Source of the DNA: Branchiostoma belcheri
Lineage: Eukaryota > Chordata > Leptocardii > Amphioxiformes > Branchiostomatidae
Reading direction: 5' to 3'
Length of the DNA: 64,000 bases
Assembly: GCF_001625305.1 (NCBI RefSeq)
Contig: NW_017803976.1
Coordinates: 1,963,613-2,027,612, forward strand
The number at the start of each line of letters is the position of its first letter. The stretch's first letter is position 1. The notes beneath the pieces are model-generated. The model was not told the DNA's origin, did no database searches, and saw only the letters and a list, made by a program, of their open reading frames with translations. Position numbers and translations under genes: made by a program. Shown here piece after piece: positions 22,997 through 46,444 of this stretch.

Positions 22997-23353
22997 ACAA
23001 AAGATTGATACAATACGGCTTTATAATTGCTCTAACAGGCGTAAGATTTTAATACGAAAGATGTTTTTTTTGCACATAGCAGCAATTCAATATACGTCCC
23101 CTTCGCTCAGTATATACCTGATTGTCGGTAACTCCGTCTTTCCTGACAGAAAATAAATAGATATTATGTTTTATAACTCAAATAAATACCGCCCTGCAAC
23201 TTTATGGTACCCTGTACATGCACGCCATACCCTCCCCAACACACACACACATCGATGTATTTTTTATCGTGTTTTCCCCATTCAAATCAAACTAGTTTGG
23301 ATAACCCTTTTTGTATCCATTCACACACAAACATGCATACATACATACATTTA

Positions 23354-23606
23354 AGAACGTCGGCAACATGTACTGCGCTCACGCAAAATCTCGATATTTC
23401 ACGGTTTTCGTTGGATTTTTGGTCACCGTTGCATCAGAATTTTTCCCGTTGCAGACGATATCTTTTCCGACAGAATATTTGGAAACTTCAGACGGGATGT
23501 TAACCTTATATACGCGAATACGACCTTATATGAGACGTTCTGCCGAAGTGTTATGCACAATACATTACGGGGTTCGTGCAGGTGCAGTACGTTCTGCCGA
23601 CATGCT
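23354..23606. mobile_element. Mutator-like MITE copy just downstream of the TGF-beta ligand stop codon
   Basis: Its ends (AGAACGTCGGCAAC... / ...GTTCTGCCGACATGCT) match the copy at 24993-25380. It is flanked by ATACATTTA (23345-23353) and ATACATTCA (23607-23615), a 9-bp duplication with one mismatch. It probably lies in the 3' UTR or just beyond. Confidence 0.8.
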
Positions 23607-23649
23607 ATACATTCAAATGATCAAACACAATATCGTATAAGAGTTACTG

Positions 23650-35405
<11,756 letters not shown>

Positions 35406-35872
35406 AGCTTTCCGTTCTTCCTCTCAAAAGTTCGCAGCTCCAAATACTTCAAAATCCTGATTCTCGTTTTTTTCCCTTCTTTTTCTTTACAAGCAGTAGT
35501 ATTTCGTCGTCCGTGATACGCGTGCTCTCATGGTTACGACTAAATCAGTAAATGTACGGTGGCCACACACCGCCCACGTGGGCACTTCCGAACGACCACT
35601 CGAGCGGGCGGGGCTAACATGGAACAACCCACCAATGGTAGGCCGTGATGGAAACCCTAACCACAAACCACCGGCTGACTATGGGAAACGCCCCCTCGTA
35701 CGTTAAAGATATGGTGGAGTGGTCCTCTAACATAGCCGGAAGATATTTCCGTTTGTATGTGGTCACTATGACATAGCAGGGCCATGCATGGCCGACAATA
35801 TGACTCACCAGCCGAGGATAGTACTACTTCAACCGAGCGTACATGTGTGAATGTGACTGGCCTCGTTTAGAG

Positions 35873-35961
35873 TAGCCTGGAGTCCAGCCTTGTTAGGGCC
35901 TTGGCCCGCCTCCCAGGCTGGGTATCTTGGGGAGCGGACCAAACAAGGCTGGACTCCAGGC
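35873..35961. mobile_element. 89-bp hAT-like MITE upstream of the TGF-beta ligand
   Basis: Ends TAGCCTGGAGTCCAGCCTTG / AAGGCTGGACTCCAGGC, flanked by GTTTAGAG (35865-35872) and TTTTAGAG (35962-35969). It lies about 470 bp upstream of the ligand ATG. Confidence 0.78.
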
Positions 35962-36189
35962 TTTTAGAGGCATTCCTTGTCTGGCCGCATTTAGAGCGAC
36001 TCTGTGACGTCATGAAGAGAAACTTGAGAACATTGGCATTTTTCGCAACCATGAATCGCAATAAGTATCGGACGGTCATACTTTTGCAGGAGGGGGTGGC
36101 AAATTGTAGTTCTTTTAAAAATTATTATTATTTTACTTTAAAATTTTTTATTTAAAAATCAGACATACCGATGATTTTGTTTTGTTTGA

Positions 36190-36320
36190 TATGAAAGAAA
36201 GTTTATTGCAAATACATGCCCGAGGGCTAATTGCAGTTACAAACAACATAAGAAAGAAAATACAGTGGTATGTGAGACTATATCTACGTCCGTAACATTA
36301 TACTATATTCTACAACATAC
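36190..36320 (-). mobile_element. LINE 3' end (LEKVG family), inverted
   Basis: TTTATTGCAAATACATGCCC and GGGCTAATTGCAGTTAC are the reverse complement of the 3' UTR near 27650. Confidence 0.65.
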
Positions 36321-36342
36321 ATGGTACAAGCTATGTTGATAA

Positions 36343-36752
36343 GGCCACACCAAGTAAATTTTATGGATGACGTCCTTTGGAGACCCTAAATCTAATGCGA
36401 GAGGGCGAAAGAAAAACAAGTAGGGCCCTGAAAAACAAGATGCCTAGATTAGAAATATACTAAGAGACGACAAATGTTAGGACACGAATTGATTGAGGTG
36501 ACACAGTGTAACAAGCAAGAAGTCTTTTATTCATCATCAAAACAGCAATAAATCAGGTGGAACCGTGGACAGTGAAAACAGGATGGTAATAGACACTTTC
36601 TTCTACGGGTTTCACGTCAATCTGACGACTTGCGACACTGTCGTCACTCTTTGGTCATAGTTACAGGAAGCGGAATTTCTTGTTTTTTTCTAGGAACATG
36701 CCAAAATCAATGCGCGCGTGGACGTCATCCATAAAATTTACTTGGAGTGGCC
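36343..36752. mobile_element. PIF/Harbinger-like MITE, family 1, copy 3
   Basis: 410 bp, flanked by TAA on both sides (36340-36342, 36753-36755). One arm has GGAGTGGCC in place of GGTGTGGCC. Confidence 0.88.
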
Positions 36753-37138
36753 TAAGACCAAGCTAACCCCCTATGGCCTTATGCAAAATGTGTGCAGTTC
36801 TTAATATGGTGAAATATGGCGCTTTGTTTACAGTGTTTGCCAGCAAAGTTAGTTTATTGATTTGTCAGATTGATAGATACGTCATGAAATGCATATTTAT
36901 GTACCTATCAAACAAACTCAATATTTATCTAGGGTTATTTCTGTAATTTTGTATGTTTAGATATTTTTTTGCAAATATCCGGGTGGTATGAGTAATATTG
37001 ACCACGACTTGGACCAGATATTATGTAATTCAATGAAATATCAAATAAATATTTAGTAATGTGTTTTACCACATGCATCTTAAAACAATTACGTAATAAA
37101 ACGCCACCACCTTATTTCTAGACCTATGACGTTTAGGA

Positions 37139-37333
37139 CTAGCCTCTACCAGGCTTCGGGAGGCGGCTGGAAATAGTAGAAATTGGCCAAATAGAGAGAT
37201 AACATGCCGGGGGAGTTGGTCCGATAGAATAGTACAGTTTTCCACAGCGGGCCAACTCCCCTGGCATTTTATCACTCTCTATTTGGCCAATTTCTACTAT
37301 TTCCAGCCGTATCTCGAAGCCTGATAGAGGCTA
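37139..37333. mobile_element. hAT-like MITE (TAGCCTCTA family) with exact 8-bp duplication
   Basis: Inverted ends CTAGCCTCTACCAGGCTTCG / GATAGAGGCTA, flanked by GTTTAGGA at 37131-37138 and 37334-37341. The interior repeats TTGGCCAA.TAGAGAG inverted. Confidence 0.87.
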
Positions 37334-37639
37334 GTTTAGGATTGCTATTTTCGTAACCATATGTCGTCTTGAATTGTTAGAATAAAAAAAACAGTATTCC
37401 TAACACCTAGGTGAGCACAGACTCTATAATATATCTACATCGTTACTAAGAAGCGAGAAGAAGCCAAATTATCGTTATTATTAGACTATATGTCCATAGT
37501 ACATAGAATTAGCACTAGCTTGTACATTGTATATATTCATTGCAAACTGTAAACGACGTCTTTCCTGTGACCTGTACTGAACCCAGTGGGTATTTGCGTA
37601 CAATAAAGGTCTTCATTCATTCATTCATTCATTAAAATA

Positions 37640-38035
37640 TAGCTGTAGCTTGCCATCTCGACCCTCATATCTAGTGAGAGCCACTTAGCTCTATAAGATG
37701 TGAAAAAGAGTTGGAATATGGCCTTGTCACATATTTGTAGTTATGTAGAACTTTTATGTAGAACTATATTATCATGTAACAACGCAAAAATAGGTAGATA
37801 TATAAAGGAATGCTCTGTTATTAGAAAAAATACCGCAACTTTGTGATTAGCCCATTCGATTGTAACACTTTATCAAAGACATGTGCTAGCCCTTACTGTT
37901 TGAATAATTAAGATATGTTAGGTTTTATTCGAAAGTAGGTCTCATCCAACACTTATTTCATTGTTTGTTACTCTCTTTATGTAGTTTGCCATACATTGTA
38001 CATTGTGCAATTGTCGTGCAATAAAGTTCTTCTGT
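37640..38035 (+). mobile_element. LINE 3' fragment
   Basis: Contains GCAAAAATAGGTAGATATAT AAAGG (C-terminal IGRYIKEC, compare IGKYIKEC at about 29100) and ends TTGTCGTGCAATAAAGTTCT. The 37650-37715 part recurs at 40500-40570. Confidence 0.65.
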
Positions 38036-38362
38036 AAGCCATTTCTAACCTCTCCTTTACGCTACACCAAGCGTGTTTCCTGGCCTTTTCTATACCTCAC
38101 ACCGATGTCCATGCGAACGACTGTTTTTTACCGATTACTAGACTAGTACTAGTACTTTGGTTGAAATAGTATGTAAGCCCTCATTTGTTGACTAAAGAGT
38201 AGCGCCAGTTCTTTTCGTTATACGTTCCTTACACCTGTGGAAAAAGAAAGAAAAGTGCAGTTGGATAAGTTGAATGAACTTCTTATTAAAGTTCGATGAT
38301 ATTTGTTAGAAAATTGACCTCGTGTGTGCGTGTGTTTCTGCCTAAATTACTGTCTCCGGTAT

Positions 38363-38493
38363 TGGGCCGAGTTGACCAGGGAAAGGGGCCGAGTTGACCA
38401 GGGAAATGGGCCGAGTTGACCAGGGAAATGGGCCGAGTTGACCAGGGAAATGGGCCGAGTTGACCAGGTAGATGGGCCGAGTTGTCTGGGCCG
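38363..38493 (+). repeat. 22-bp tandem repeat
   Basis: TGGGCCGAGTTGACCAGGGA-type units, five near-perfect copies then decaying ones. The repetitive frame across it is not a gene. Confidence 0.93.
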
Positions 38494-38825
38494 AGATGGT
38501 AATATGGTCCGAGTCGTCCGACATTCAGAACCTCATACCTGAACCCCCACACGGGGCTACTTCTAGGGCAGAACAAACCAAACAACATCGACGTTTACCT
38601 GGCATTTGTATAAGTCCACCGCCCGACGCGTGTACATGTTTGTCGATGTAGCGATAAGATGAGGGTAACACAGTACCTCCACTCCTTAGGGACTAAAGTG
38701 TCCAGTGAGCACATAAACTCAGCCCTTGGCAAATGTTGATACATACGTGTGATGTTCAGCCTTTGCCCTATATCGTCAGAAAGTGCCAAACATGACTAAG
38801 AAAGAGAAATACTAGTATACGTGTA

Positions 38826-39235
38826 GAGTGTTCGTCTCAGAACCAAGAGGTTCCGGGTTCGAGTCCTACCATGCCACCGATTTTGTAACCTTGGGAAAGG
38901 CACTGAAAAAGTAATCTCCAAGCAGATCCCTATCGGTGGCAAAAAAGACAGTATCAAATTGGCCAGGCAGTATCCATTAGCCAGAGAAGGTCCGCGACCA
39001 GGTGGGGGTCAGGACAAAAAAAACGGCCATATATAAAAAGGTAACGATCATTCCCCAACAACCTCTGCTTGGAGAGTACTGAAAAAGCACTTTACACGAC
39101 TTTTCTCACTTGACTCAAGTGAAAATGAGTATTGTCCTGTCCTGTATTTGTCCTCGCAAATCCGTATTTGCGTTTGTGGCGGCACAAATAAGTTGATGTA
39201 ACTTGAGGGTGTTGAGACGTCTGATCCTAAAAAGT
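38826..39235 (+). mobile_element. SINE family A copy with nested inverted-repeat insertion
   Basis: The SINE body (GGGTTCGAGTCC at about 38852) is split. 38911-39074 has inverted ends TCTCCAAGCAGA / TCTGCTTGGAGA and sits between two copies of ACTGAAAAAG. Confidence 0.75.
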
Positions 39236-39379
39236 GTCTGTCTTTTCACTATCGCGAGAAACAAAAGAGGTAAATTTACTCAATAGACTATAGTGCTAGT
39301 GCTAGATGTATATGCAAAAAGTATGCATACATGTATATATAAGGTATTCCTTTGATGTGACATGTATTGTAAAATAAAG

Positions 39380-39750
39380 GTATTCATTCATTCATCCATT
39401 CATCCATCCATCCATCCATGCATTCGTTCATCCATTAATTCATCCATCCATCCATCCATTCATTCATTCATTCATTCATTCATTTATTCGTACGTTCATT
39501 CATTCATTCATTCATTCATCCATCCATCCATCCATCCATCCATCCATCCATCCATCCATCCATCCATCCATCCATCCATCCATCCATCCATCAATCCATC
39601 CATTCATTCATCCATCCATCCATCCATTCATTCATTCATTCATTCATTCATTCATTCATTCATTCATTCATTCATTCATTCATTCAACCAACCAACCATT
39701 CATTCATTCATTCATCCAACCACCCATTCATTCATTCATCCATTCATTCA
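39380..39750 (+). repeat. (CATT)n/(CATC)n compound microsatellite
   Basis: About 370 bp, following a retroelement-like 3' end (TGTAAAATAAAGGTATTC). The His/Ser/Ile-rich frame is an artefact. Confidence 0.97.
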
Positions 39751-39769
39751 AATAATCATTAATTAGTGC

Positions 39770-40810
39770 CTGGCTATATTGCCAGTCATGGTTGCAAACT
39801 TTTCAGTGCTAGTCCTTTAGTCGAATACACTACTGTGTACATGTCTTGATGTAAAACCAACGTGCGTGTAGTATATATTTACATTATAGTAAAGACAGGA
39901 GAAATTCCCCGAATAATTGACCGTAAGGACCTTTGACAGTAGATCAGGATATTGTAATTATGCAACGAATAAGTAAACAAAGGTACATTTGTATAAGAAT
40001 GCCTTCTAGAACGGCCTGGTACGGTGAACATTGCGTCATGTTGTGGCCTTTGCTACCGGGGTTTATGTGATGTCACCGTTTTATGAACGGTACGTGACTT
40101 CGATGTCTCTTCGTGGTACGACCTGGTTTATAGGACAAATGAAACAGGTGGATGAAAAAAAGCATGTAAGAGAGCGTCCTCTCTTGTACATGTAAAAGCA
40201 CAGTGAAAAACAACGACTACATCAGTGTTAAAATGTTATTATAAGTAGGGCTTTGCACAAAAGAATCAGGTACACGCCCAAAGGATTAGGTACTGAGGTA
40301 CAGGTATTTAAACAGGTTTTAATACAGGTACATGTACTAGCTACACAACCCTAGTTCTAACAGGTTTATCACTGACGATTCCTTTATTTATATCGAAGAC
40401 ATATAGTTTGGGAGCAACTCCGCACCCTTGTTATTTATCATTAAAAAGTACATGTACATAAACATAGTTGTTCTATGTAGGGTAGCACAGACTCTATAAT
40501 ATAGCTGCAGCTTGCCATTTCGACCCTCATATCTAGTGAGAGCCACTTAGCTCTATAAGATGTGAAAAATAGTCATGCCACACGTCTGTAGTTAATGTAG
40601 AACTATATTATCATATGTATACCATGTTTCAGATATATTCTATAACCTTTATGAAATAGTATAGTGTTAGCCTCGATACATAGAACGTATTATAAGCATA
40701 ATTACTATATAGACGTTAGAGTGGTGGATTTCAGCTAGATATGTAATACCTCTGAAGAGCTTGTCATGCACTGTACCTGTTACAATTGTTATGTGTGTTA
40801 TGAATTATAG
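39770..40810. other. Stretch without a recognised gene
   Basis: Mostly unique AT-rich DNA; 40490-40570 duplicates 37640-37715. Confidence 0.45.
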
Positions 40811-40814
40811 AAAA

Positions 40815-41215
40815 CAACTGTGCACGAGAGGTTATGTAAATATTGCCCAATGAACGCGGTGGAAAAATGAAACACATTTTGTTAGCCAGTGTCCTCACTA
40901 TGAGACCGAAAGAAACGGATTATTTCAGACAGTTACAACAATTTCTCCATCATTTCGTCATTTAGAAGTTCACCAAAAGACTGCATTTCTACTAAGATCA
41001 CAAAACCCACTAAGTATGCAGAATGTGGGACTATTCATTATCCACTGCCTTCAAAGAAGAAGTCGAACCCCATAATAGCTAGCGTAGTAGTAGAAGTAGA
41101 AGTTTTTCCAGACAGTTGTTGCCTGTCTTCTATTATTGTATTGCAATGAACAGTATACTTGATTGTAAAAGCAATTAGCCGTCGGGCATGATTTTGCAAA
41201 ATAAAGTTTCACTTA
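40815..41215 (+). mobile_element. LINE C-terminus and 3' UTR remnant
   Basis: GTTATGTAAATATTGCCCAA is a decayed Cys-x-x-Cys C-terminal motif. It is followed by the CCCACT...GTGGGA block and the 3' UTR AATTAGCCGTCGGGCATGAT. Confidence 0.65.
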
Positions 41216-41433
41216 AACATAAATTGACGTGACTTGTATTTGCTCATGACAAGTATATATGTACCTGTATCGACAAATATCCGAATATTGACTAGTGTTT
41301 GCCTGTAGACAACGGAAGTCAAACCTCAACTTAGACATGGGTCGGAAACGCCTGATCTTGTGTTAATATTATTACTCAGTGTCCGGTAGGTTGGATACAG
41401 TAATGTTGTCAAACATAGCTGGTGGTACGACAG

Positions 41434-42300
41434 GACGGAGTAAGGTGTTTGTGTACCCAGTCTGCTAGTTTTGGCACAGGCTGTATCCGAATGAACGGGG
41501 AGGGGCCATTCTTAGTAGTGGTGGATTTTAATTAACTTTGATGAGCAATATCCGTATGTTTCTTTCTCTGAAATGTAACTTGAAGGGGGAGGGGGGCAAC
41601 GTAAACCAACATTGAGTTCGCAAAAAAACGGACTAAGGTGTTTGTGTATCCAGTCTGCTAGTTTTGGCACAGACTGTATCCAAATTAACGGGGAGGGGCC
41701 ATTCTTAGTAGTGGTGGATTTTAATTAACTTTGATGAGCAATATCCGTATGTTTTTTCCTCTGAAGTGTAATTTGAAGGGGGAGGGGGGCAACGTAAACC
41801 AACATTGAGTTCGCAAAAAAAACGGACTAAGGTGTTTGTGTACCCAGTCTGCTAGTTTTGGCTCAGGCTGTATTCGAATTAATGGGAAGGGGCCATTCTT
41901 AGTAGTGGTGGATTTTTAATTAACTTTGATGAGAGATATCCGTATGTTTCTCCCCCGAATGAAACTTCGTGGGGTCGTGTGGCGTAGCGGCAGAATACTC
42001 GACTCGGAACCAAGAGATCCCGGGTTCGAGTCCTGACATGCCACCGATCTTGTGCCCTTGGGAAAGGCACTTTACACGACTTTCCTCACTTAATTAATAT
42101 AAGTCAAGTGAAAATGAGTATTGTCCTGTTCCGTATTTGTCCTCTGCGTTGGTGACGGTATAAAATAAGTTTCTATAACTTGAGTGTGCTGTCACCATGT
42201 CTAGTCATGAAATGTAGGAATAAAAAAAAGAAAAAAGAAAAGAATGAAACTTGAAGGGGGAGGGGGGCAACGTAAACCAACACTGAGTTCGAAAAAAAAA
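41434..42300 (+). repeat. 194-bp tandem repeat, three copies, third split by a SINE
   Basis: Units begin ACGGA(G/C)TAAGGTGTTTGTGT at 41434, 41628 and 41822. The third is interrupted at GAATGAAACTT and resumes at 42242. Confidence 0.92.
41968..42241 (+). mobile_element. SINE family A insertion with exact 11-bp target duplication
   Basis: Flanked by GAATGAAACTT at 41957-41967 and 42242-42252; sister tandem units show the pre-insertion state. The head GGGGTCGTGTGGCGTAGCGG and the A-rich tail define the full 274-bp element. Confidence 0.93.
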
Positions 42301-42390
42301 AAACAACAGTTACCCAAGTAACTGGACATGATTTTGGAAGGATCCACAACCTTTCGTCAGCAACACAGCTGGAAAGTTGTCAGAAAAGCA

Positions 42391-42640
42391 GGTTTATAAG
42401 TACGAACTAGTAACTGCTTTTTGGCGTATCTGGTTTATAAGTACGAACTAGTAACTGCTTTTTGGCGTATCTGGTTTATAAGTACGAACTAGTAACTGCT
42501 TTTTGGCGTATCTGGTTTATAAGTACGAACTAGTAACTGCTTTTTGGCGTATCTGGTTTATAAGTACGAACTAGTAACTGCTTTTTGGCGTATCTGGTTT
42601 ATAAGTACGAACTAGTAACTGTTTTTTTGGTGTATCTTAT
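42391..42640 (+). repeat. 41-bp tandem repeat, six copies
   Basis: GGTTTATAAGTACGAACTAG... starts at 42391, 42432, 42473, 42514, 42555 and 42596. The first five are identical or nearly so, indicating recent amplification. Confidence 0.96.
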
Positions 42641-43089
42641 TACCTGGATGTCTAACCTTCACCGACGAAACAACAGGGTTCGACCAGAAATGCATGGAAA
42701 ATTTACATGTAGTGATACCGCTAACATTGTAAAAGAATACTTCCTATAGTATACTTTGTGAACAATTTTGAACCATGACTTTATTGCTAAATATGATACA
42801 GTTTTAACTGTATGTAGTAGTATGTAGAAGTCTTCTAAAGTAGTTTTAAAAAAATACTTTAAAAGACTACTTCGGGGGCCGATGAAATCTGGTCTATGTA
42901 GACAGGTGGTCACTATATATAGGCAGAATTTCTAATGCTTGTGTCAATGACAAAATTATCTAAGGAACCACCAGAAAGTGGCCACAATGGGGAGACCACT
43001 TGTACAAGTTTGAATGTACAGTGTATGTAAACTTGTCACTACAATTCGAGGAAACTACTCTCTGCCAAACACTCTAGTACAAATTGAGA

Positions 43090-43325
43090 CCATATATTTG
43101 AGCGTTCGGCTCGGCCCAAAAGGTCCAGAGTTTGAATCCTGCAATGCCACCGATCTTGTTTCCTTGGGATTCGAAAGGCATTTTACACGAATTTCCTCAT
43201 TTTACAATATTTAGGTGAAAATGATTATGTCTGTGTTCGTTCATGCGTTGCAGGTGGCATAAAATAAGTTGAAACGTGTGTCGTCGCCATGTCTTGTAAT
43301 AAATGTTGGAACAGAAAAAAATAAC
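43090..43325 (+). mobile_element. SINE family A, diverged copy
   Basis: Keeps GAGTTTGAATCCTGCAATGC, CACCGATCTTGT and the end TGTTGGAACAGAAAAAAAT. Confidence 0.7.
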
Positions 43326-43367
43326 AACGATTGAGCTACCTACGTCACACATGTGTGGACACCAAAG

Positions 43368-43890
43368 TATCTGTATCTGTATAGCCGGTATAACCGCCAT
43401 TCGGTGTAACACACGAGCTTCACAGGCACGCGGCGCGGCGGCAGCTAGCTGTATCACACCGAACGAATTGTTACATATACTCAATCTTTGCACATTTAAT
43501 TGCAGGAGTTGTTTAAAGCTTTCTAGTGAGGATGTCCCAACTGTGCTTGGTGGCAACGAGTTCCACTCTGCGATACGATAGTTCTCGGGAAATACGAGTT
43601 TTTGAATACCTCAATTCTTGGTTGATAACTCTGATATTTGAAGGCATGACTGTTCTTTTCTGGGCTGGTATCAGATACTTAGTGGTTGGTACGTCCACCA
43701 GTTTATTAGTCATTTTGTACATCATGCACAGTCTGGACATTCTACGTCTGTCTTCCAGTGACCCCCACTGTAGGTTTCTTTTCATTTCCGTTACACTAGC
43801 ACCCCTTTCATACTTGTTCTTGCAGAATCTTGCAGCTTGGTTCTGTATTAGATAGCACAATACGTCTGTGCTTAAAACTTGCAAAGGAGC
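43368..43890 (-). mobile_element. CR1-like LINE 3' part, copy 2
   Basis: The minus-strand frame holds RRRMSRLCMMYKMTNKLVDV and YLIPAQKRT before a frame slip near 43575. It ends in the (ATACAG) terminal repeats at 43368. Confidence 0.82.
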
Positions 43891-44211
43891 GCCGATATAC
43901 CGCCAAGGCCCCTACTTATAAATGTAATTACTCCACTTGCACAGCGACAAAGACACCGAGAATCCGGAAGATGAAGTCTGCAAAGGTTTTGCCGCATAAA
44001 CAAGTCGGGAGTGGTCTCTGTGTGACGTCAACACAGCTTTAAGCCATAATCCCCTGCTAACGGCTTGTGAAAAGGCGTATTACCGAAGAAAGGGATTTTG
44101 GAATTAAGTTAGATGCTAAAGTTAGATGCTATTTTTACACGCTAATCGTTGTTTTGACGCGATGAAGCTATTTTTCAAGCTGAGGAAAATAAAGTGACCT
44201 TCGCCTTAAAC

Positions 44212-44690
44212 GATGAGTTCGCTTCGACAAATTCTCTATGGTAAAAATAGACACATTGAGTGGACGAATCGTTGATCAATCGTGTGAACTCTCTGGGTGG
44301 AAGGACGAGTGTTCCCGACCTCCCAACACGCCGAGAAAGACGTGAACCTGCGGCTGTCAAGTTGTTCAAGTGTATGCTCAGCCCTGACCACCCACTACAT
44401 GATTTGGTACCGGGAGCCAGGTCGGACAGCGCAGGGAGGTGTTTGAGGAACTGTGGGGGAATCACGGTGCCCAAGGCACGGACAAACAGACTGTATAACT
44501 CGTTCCTCCACTGCACAATTAGACTGTACAATAGCCAAATGCAGACCTAGTGTTCTTGTGTTTCATGTCCCACTTTTGTATGTAATTGCCTTGTGCGTCT
44601 TTTGTACTTATGTAAAGTCCACACAATTCAGGAGTACTACGTACCCCTTCTATGTTGACTGTTCTTAATAACATTGAAAAATTGAAAATG
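44212..44690 (+). pseudogene. LINE C-terminal fragment of a different family
   Basis: The frame 44260-44550 reads LPTRRERREPAAVKLFKCML and ITVPKARTNRLYNSFLHCTI, matching the general C-terminal layout of jockey/CR1-group LINE proteins, with a stop at 44550. The 3' UTR ends near 44690 in TTGAAAAATTGAAAATGAA. Confidence 0.65.
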
Positions 44691-45215
44691 AATATTATTT
44701 GTACACTTCATCTACACCCGTACATGCTCCACCTAGGCCACTCCTAGCCTTCACCAGCCAAGGCCTTTCTACGGGAATACGGATCGTAGAATTCGGCAAA
44801 AAAAGAGAGTAAAATTGGCCAAGGGAGTCCGGCTGCAGGGAGGTAGTTTCTTACCTTCCAAGCCAGTCAAACCTACAAGGCGGCCAAACTCCCCTGGAAA
44901 TTATTCTCCTATATATAGCCAGCGTATTTAGTCTGGTAGAGACTAGGCCACTCTTGAGTCATTCTTTCTTGCTTAGTTGTCCAAGAAAAAGGTTTTAATT
45001 TCATCTATCTTAAAACACAAGGGTTACGAACTAAAACTTATGAACTACGTCACAAGTGTTTACCAGTGATATCTAAAATCGGACTTATTTGTACATATAT
45101 TTGACTTCATAACTTTGAATGTTTACAGAGTCAAAACCTTAGCAAAGTGTGTTGATGGCCAGTGTTAACTTTACCAGAGAACCTCCTCTTTTTTACCTGT
45201 TAACATATTCCTTTT

Positions 45216-45775
45216 TCTGTATCGGTATAGCCGGTATAGCCGCCCTTCGGCGCAACACACCAGCTTCGCAGGCACGCGGCGCGGCGGCAGCTAGCTATAT
45301 CACAACGAACGACTTGTTACACTCAATCTTTGCACATTTGATTGCAGGAGTTGTTTCAAGCTTTCTAGTGATGATGCCCCAACTGTGCTTGGTGGCAACG
45401 AGTTCCAGTCTACGATAGTTCTGGGGAAATACGAGTTTTTGAATACCTCAATTCTTGGTTGATAACACTGATATTTGAAGGCATGACTGTTTCTTGTTCT
45501 TTTCTGGGCTGGTATCAGATACTTAGTGGTTGGTACGTCCACCAGTTTATTAGTCATTTTGTACATCATGCACAGTCTGGACATTCTACGCCTGTCTTCC
45601 AGCGACCCCCACTGTAGGTTTCTTCTCATTTCCGTTACACTAGCACCCCTTTCATAGTTATTCTTGCAGGATCTTGCAGCTTGGTTCTGTACCCTTTCCA
45701 GTTTATCTTTGTCTTTCTTTGTATATGAATCCCATACTGTCGCGGCATATCTTAAAAACCTTTCGATGCGGGTGG
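45216..45775 (-). mobile_element. CR1-like LINE 3' part, copy 3
   Basis: Best preserved copy: the 109-residue frame 45629-45300 covers the C-terminal end, and further protein-like sequence continues to about 45775. Confidence 0.82.
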
Positions 45776-45996
45776 GCGCTCACTTCTTAGTCATGACGGA
45801 AATGCACATTCACCGGTGTTAACTTTAATTTGCAAAGGTCAAACCGAATTACAGCTGCTTTGTCTGTGTGTTACCGTATTTATCGCAGGAAATTACATCT
45901 TGCGTCATAACTCTGTCAAAATAAATTACCGTTATTTTAAAAGTGTCTAACAGGTGTGTTTCACAAGAGGATGTCGGGAAGACTGGCGGGACATGC

Positions 45997-46439
45997 AGCC
46001 TCTAGCAGGCTTCAGAAGCGGCTGGAAAGAGTAGAAATTGGACAGATAACATGCCAGGGAAATTCTAGGACTCCTTCAGCGGGCTATCTCCCCTGGCATC
46101 TGTGACTATTCAAACTTCTACAATTTATCCCAACTTTACTAAACTTACAGACAAAGAAAAAACTATTCTTCTTTTAACTTCCCAAAACCCACTAATTTTG
46201 GAAAAGGTGGGACATTACGTCTTCCATGGTCTAAAAAACGAGAAGTCAAACCCGTTAGACATAGTTTTAGACATAGCTATAGCTCTAGACAACTTTTGTC
46301 ATGTAGATTTTAGTTATTTTATACCTGTTCTTTTACACTTGCAATTAGCCTCCGGGCATAAATTTGCAATAAACTTCTCATATGTATATTTGGCCAATTT
46401 CTGCTCTTTCCAGGCGCCTCTGAAGCCTGCTAGAGGCTA
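45997..46439. mobile_element. hAT-like MITE (TAGCCTCTA family) with LINE fragment inside
   Basis: MITE ends at about 45997 and 46439. 46107-46383 is a plus-strand LINE 3' end (LEKVGHYVFHGLKNEK, then GCAATAAACTT) inserted in the MITE interior. Confidence 0.75.
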
Positions 46440-46444
46440 GTGTA

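Noticed and set aside
39362..39766. 134-residue His/Ser/Ile-rich protein
   Set aside because: Translation of a (CATT/CATC) microsatellite.
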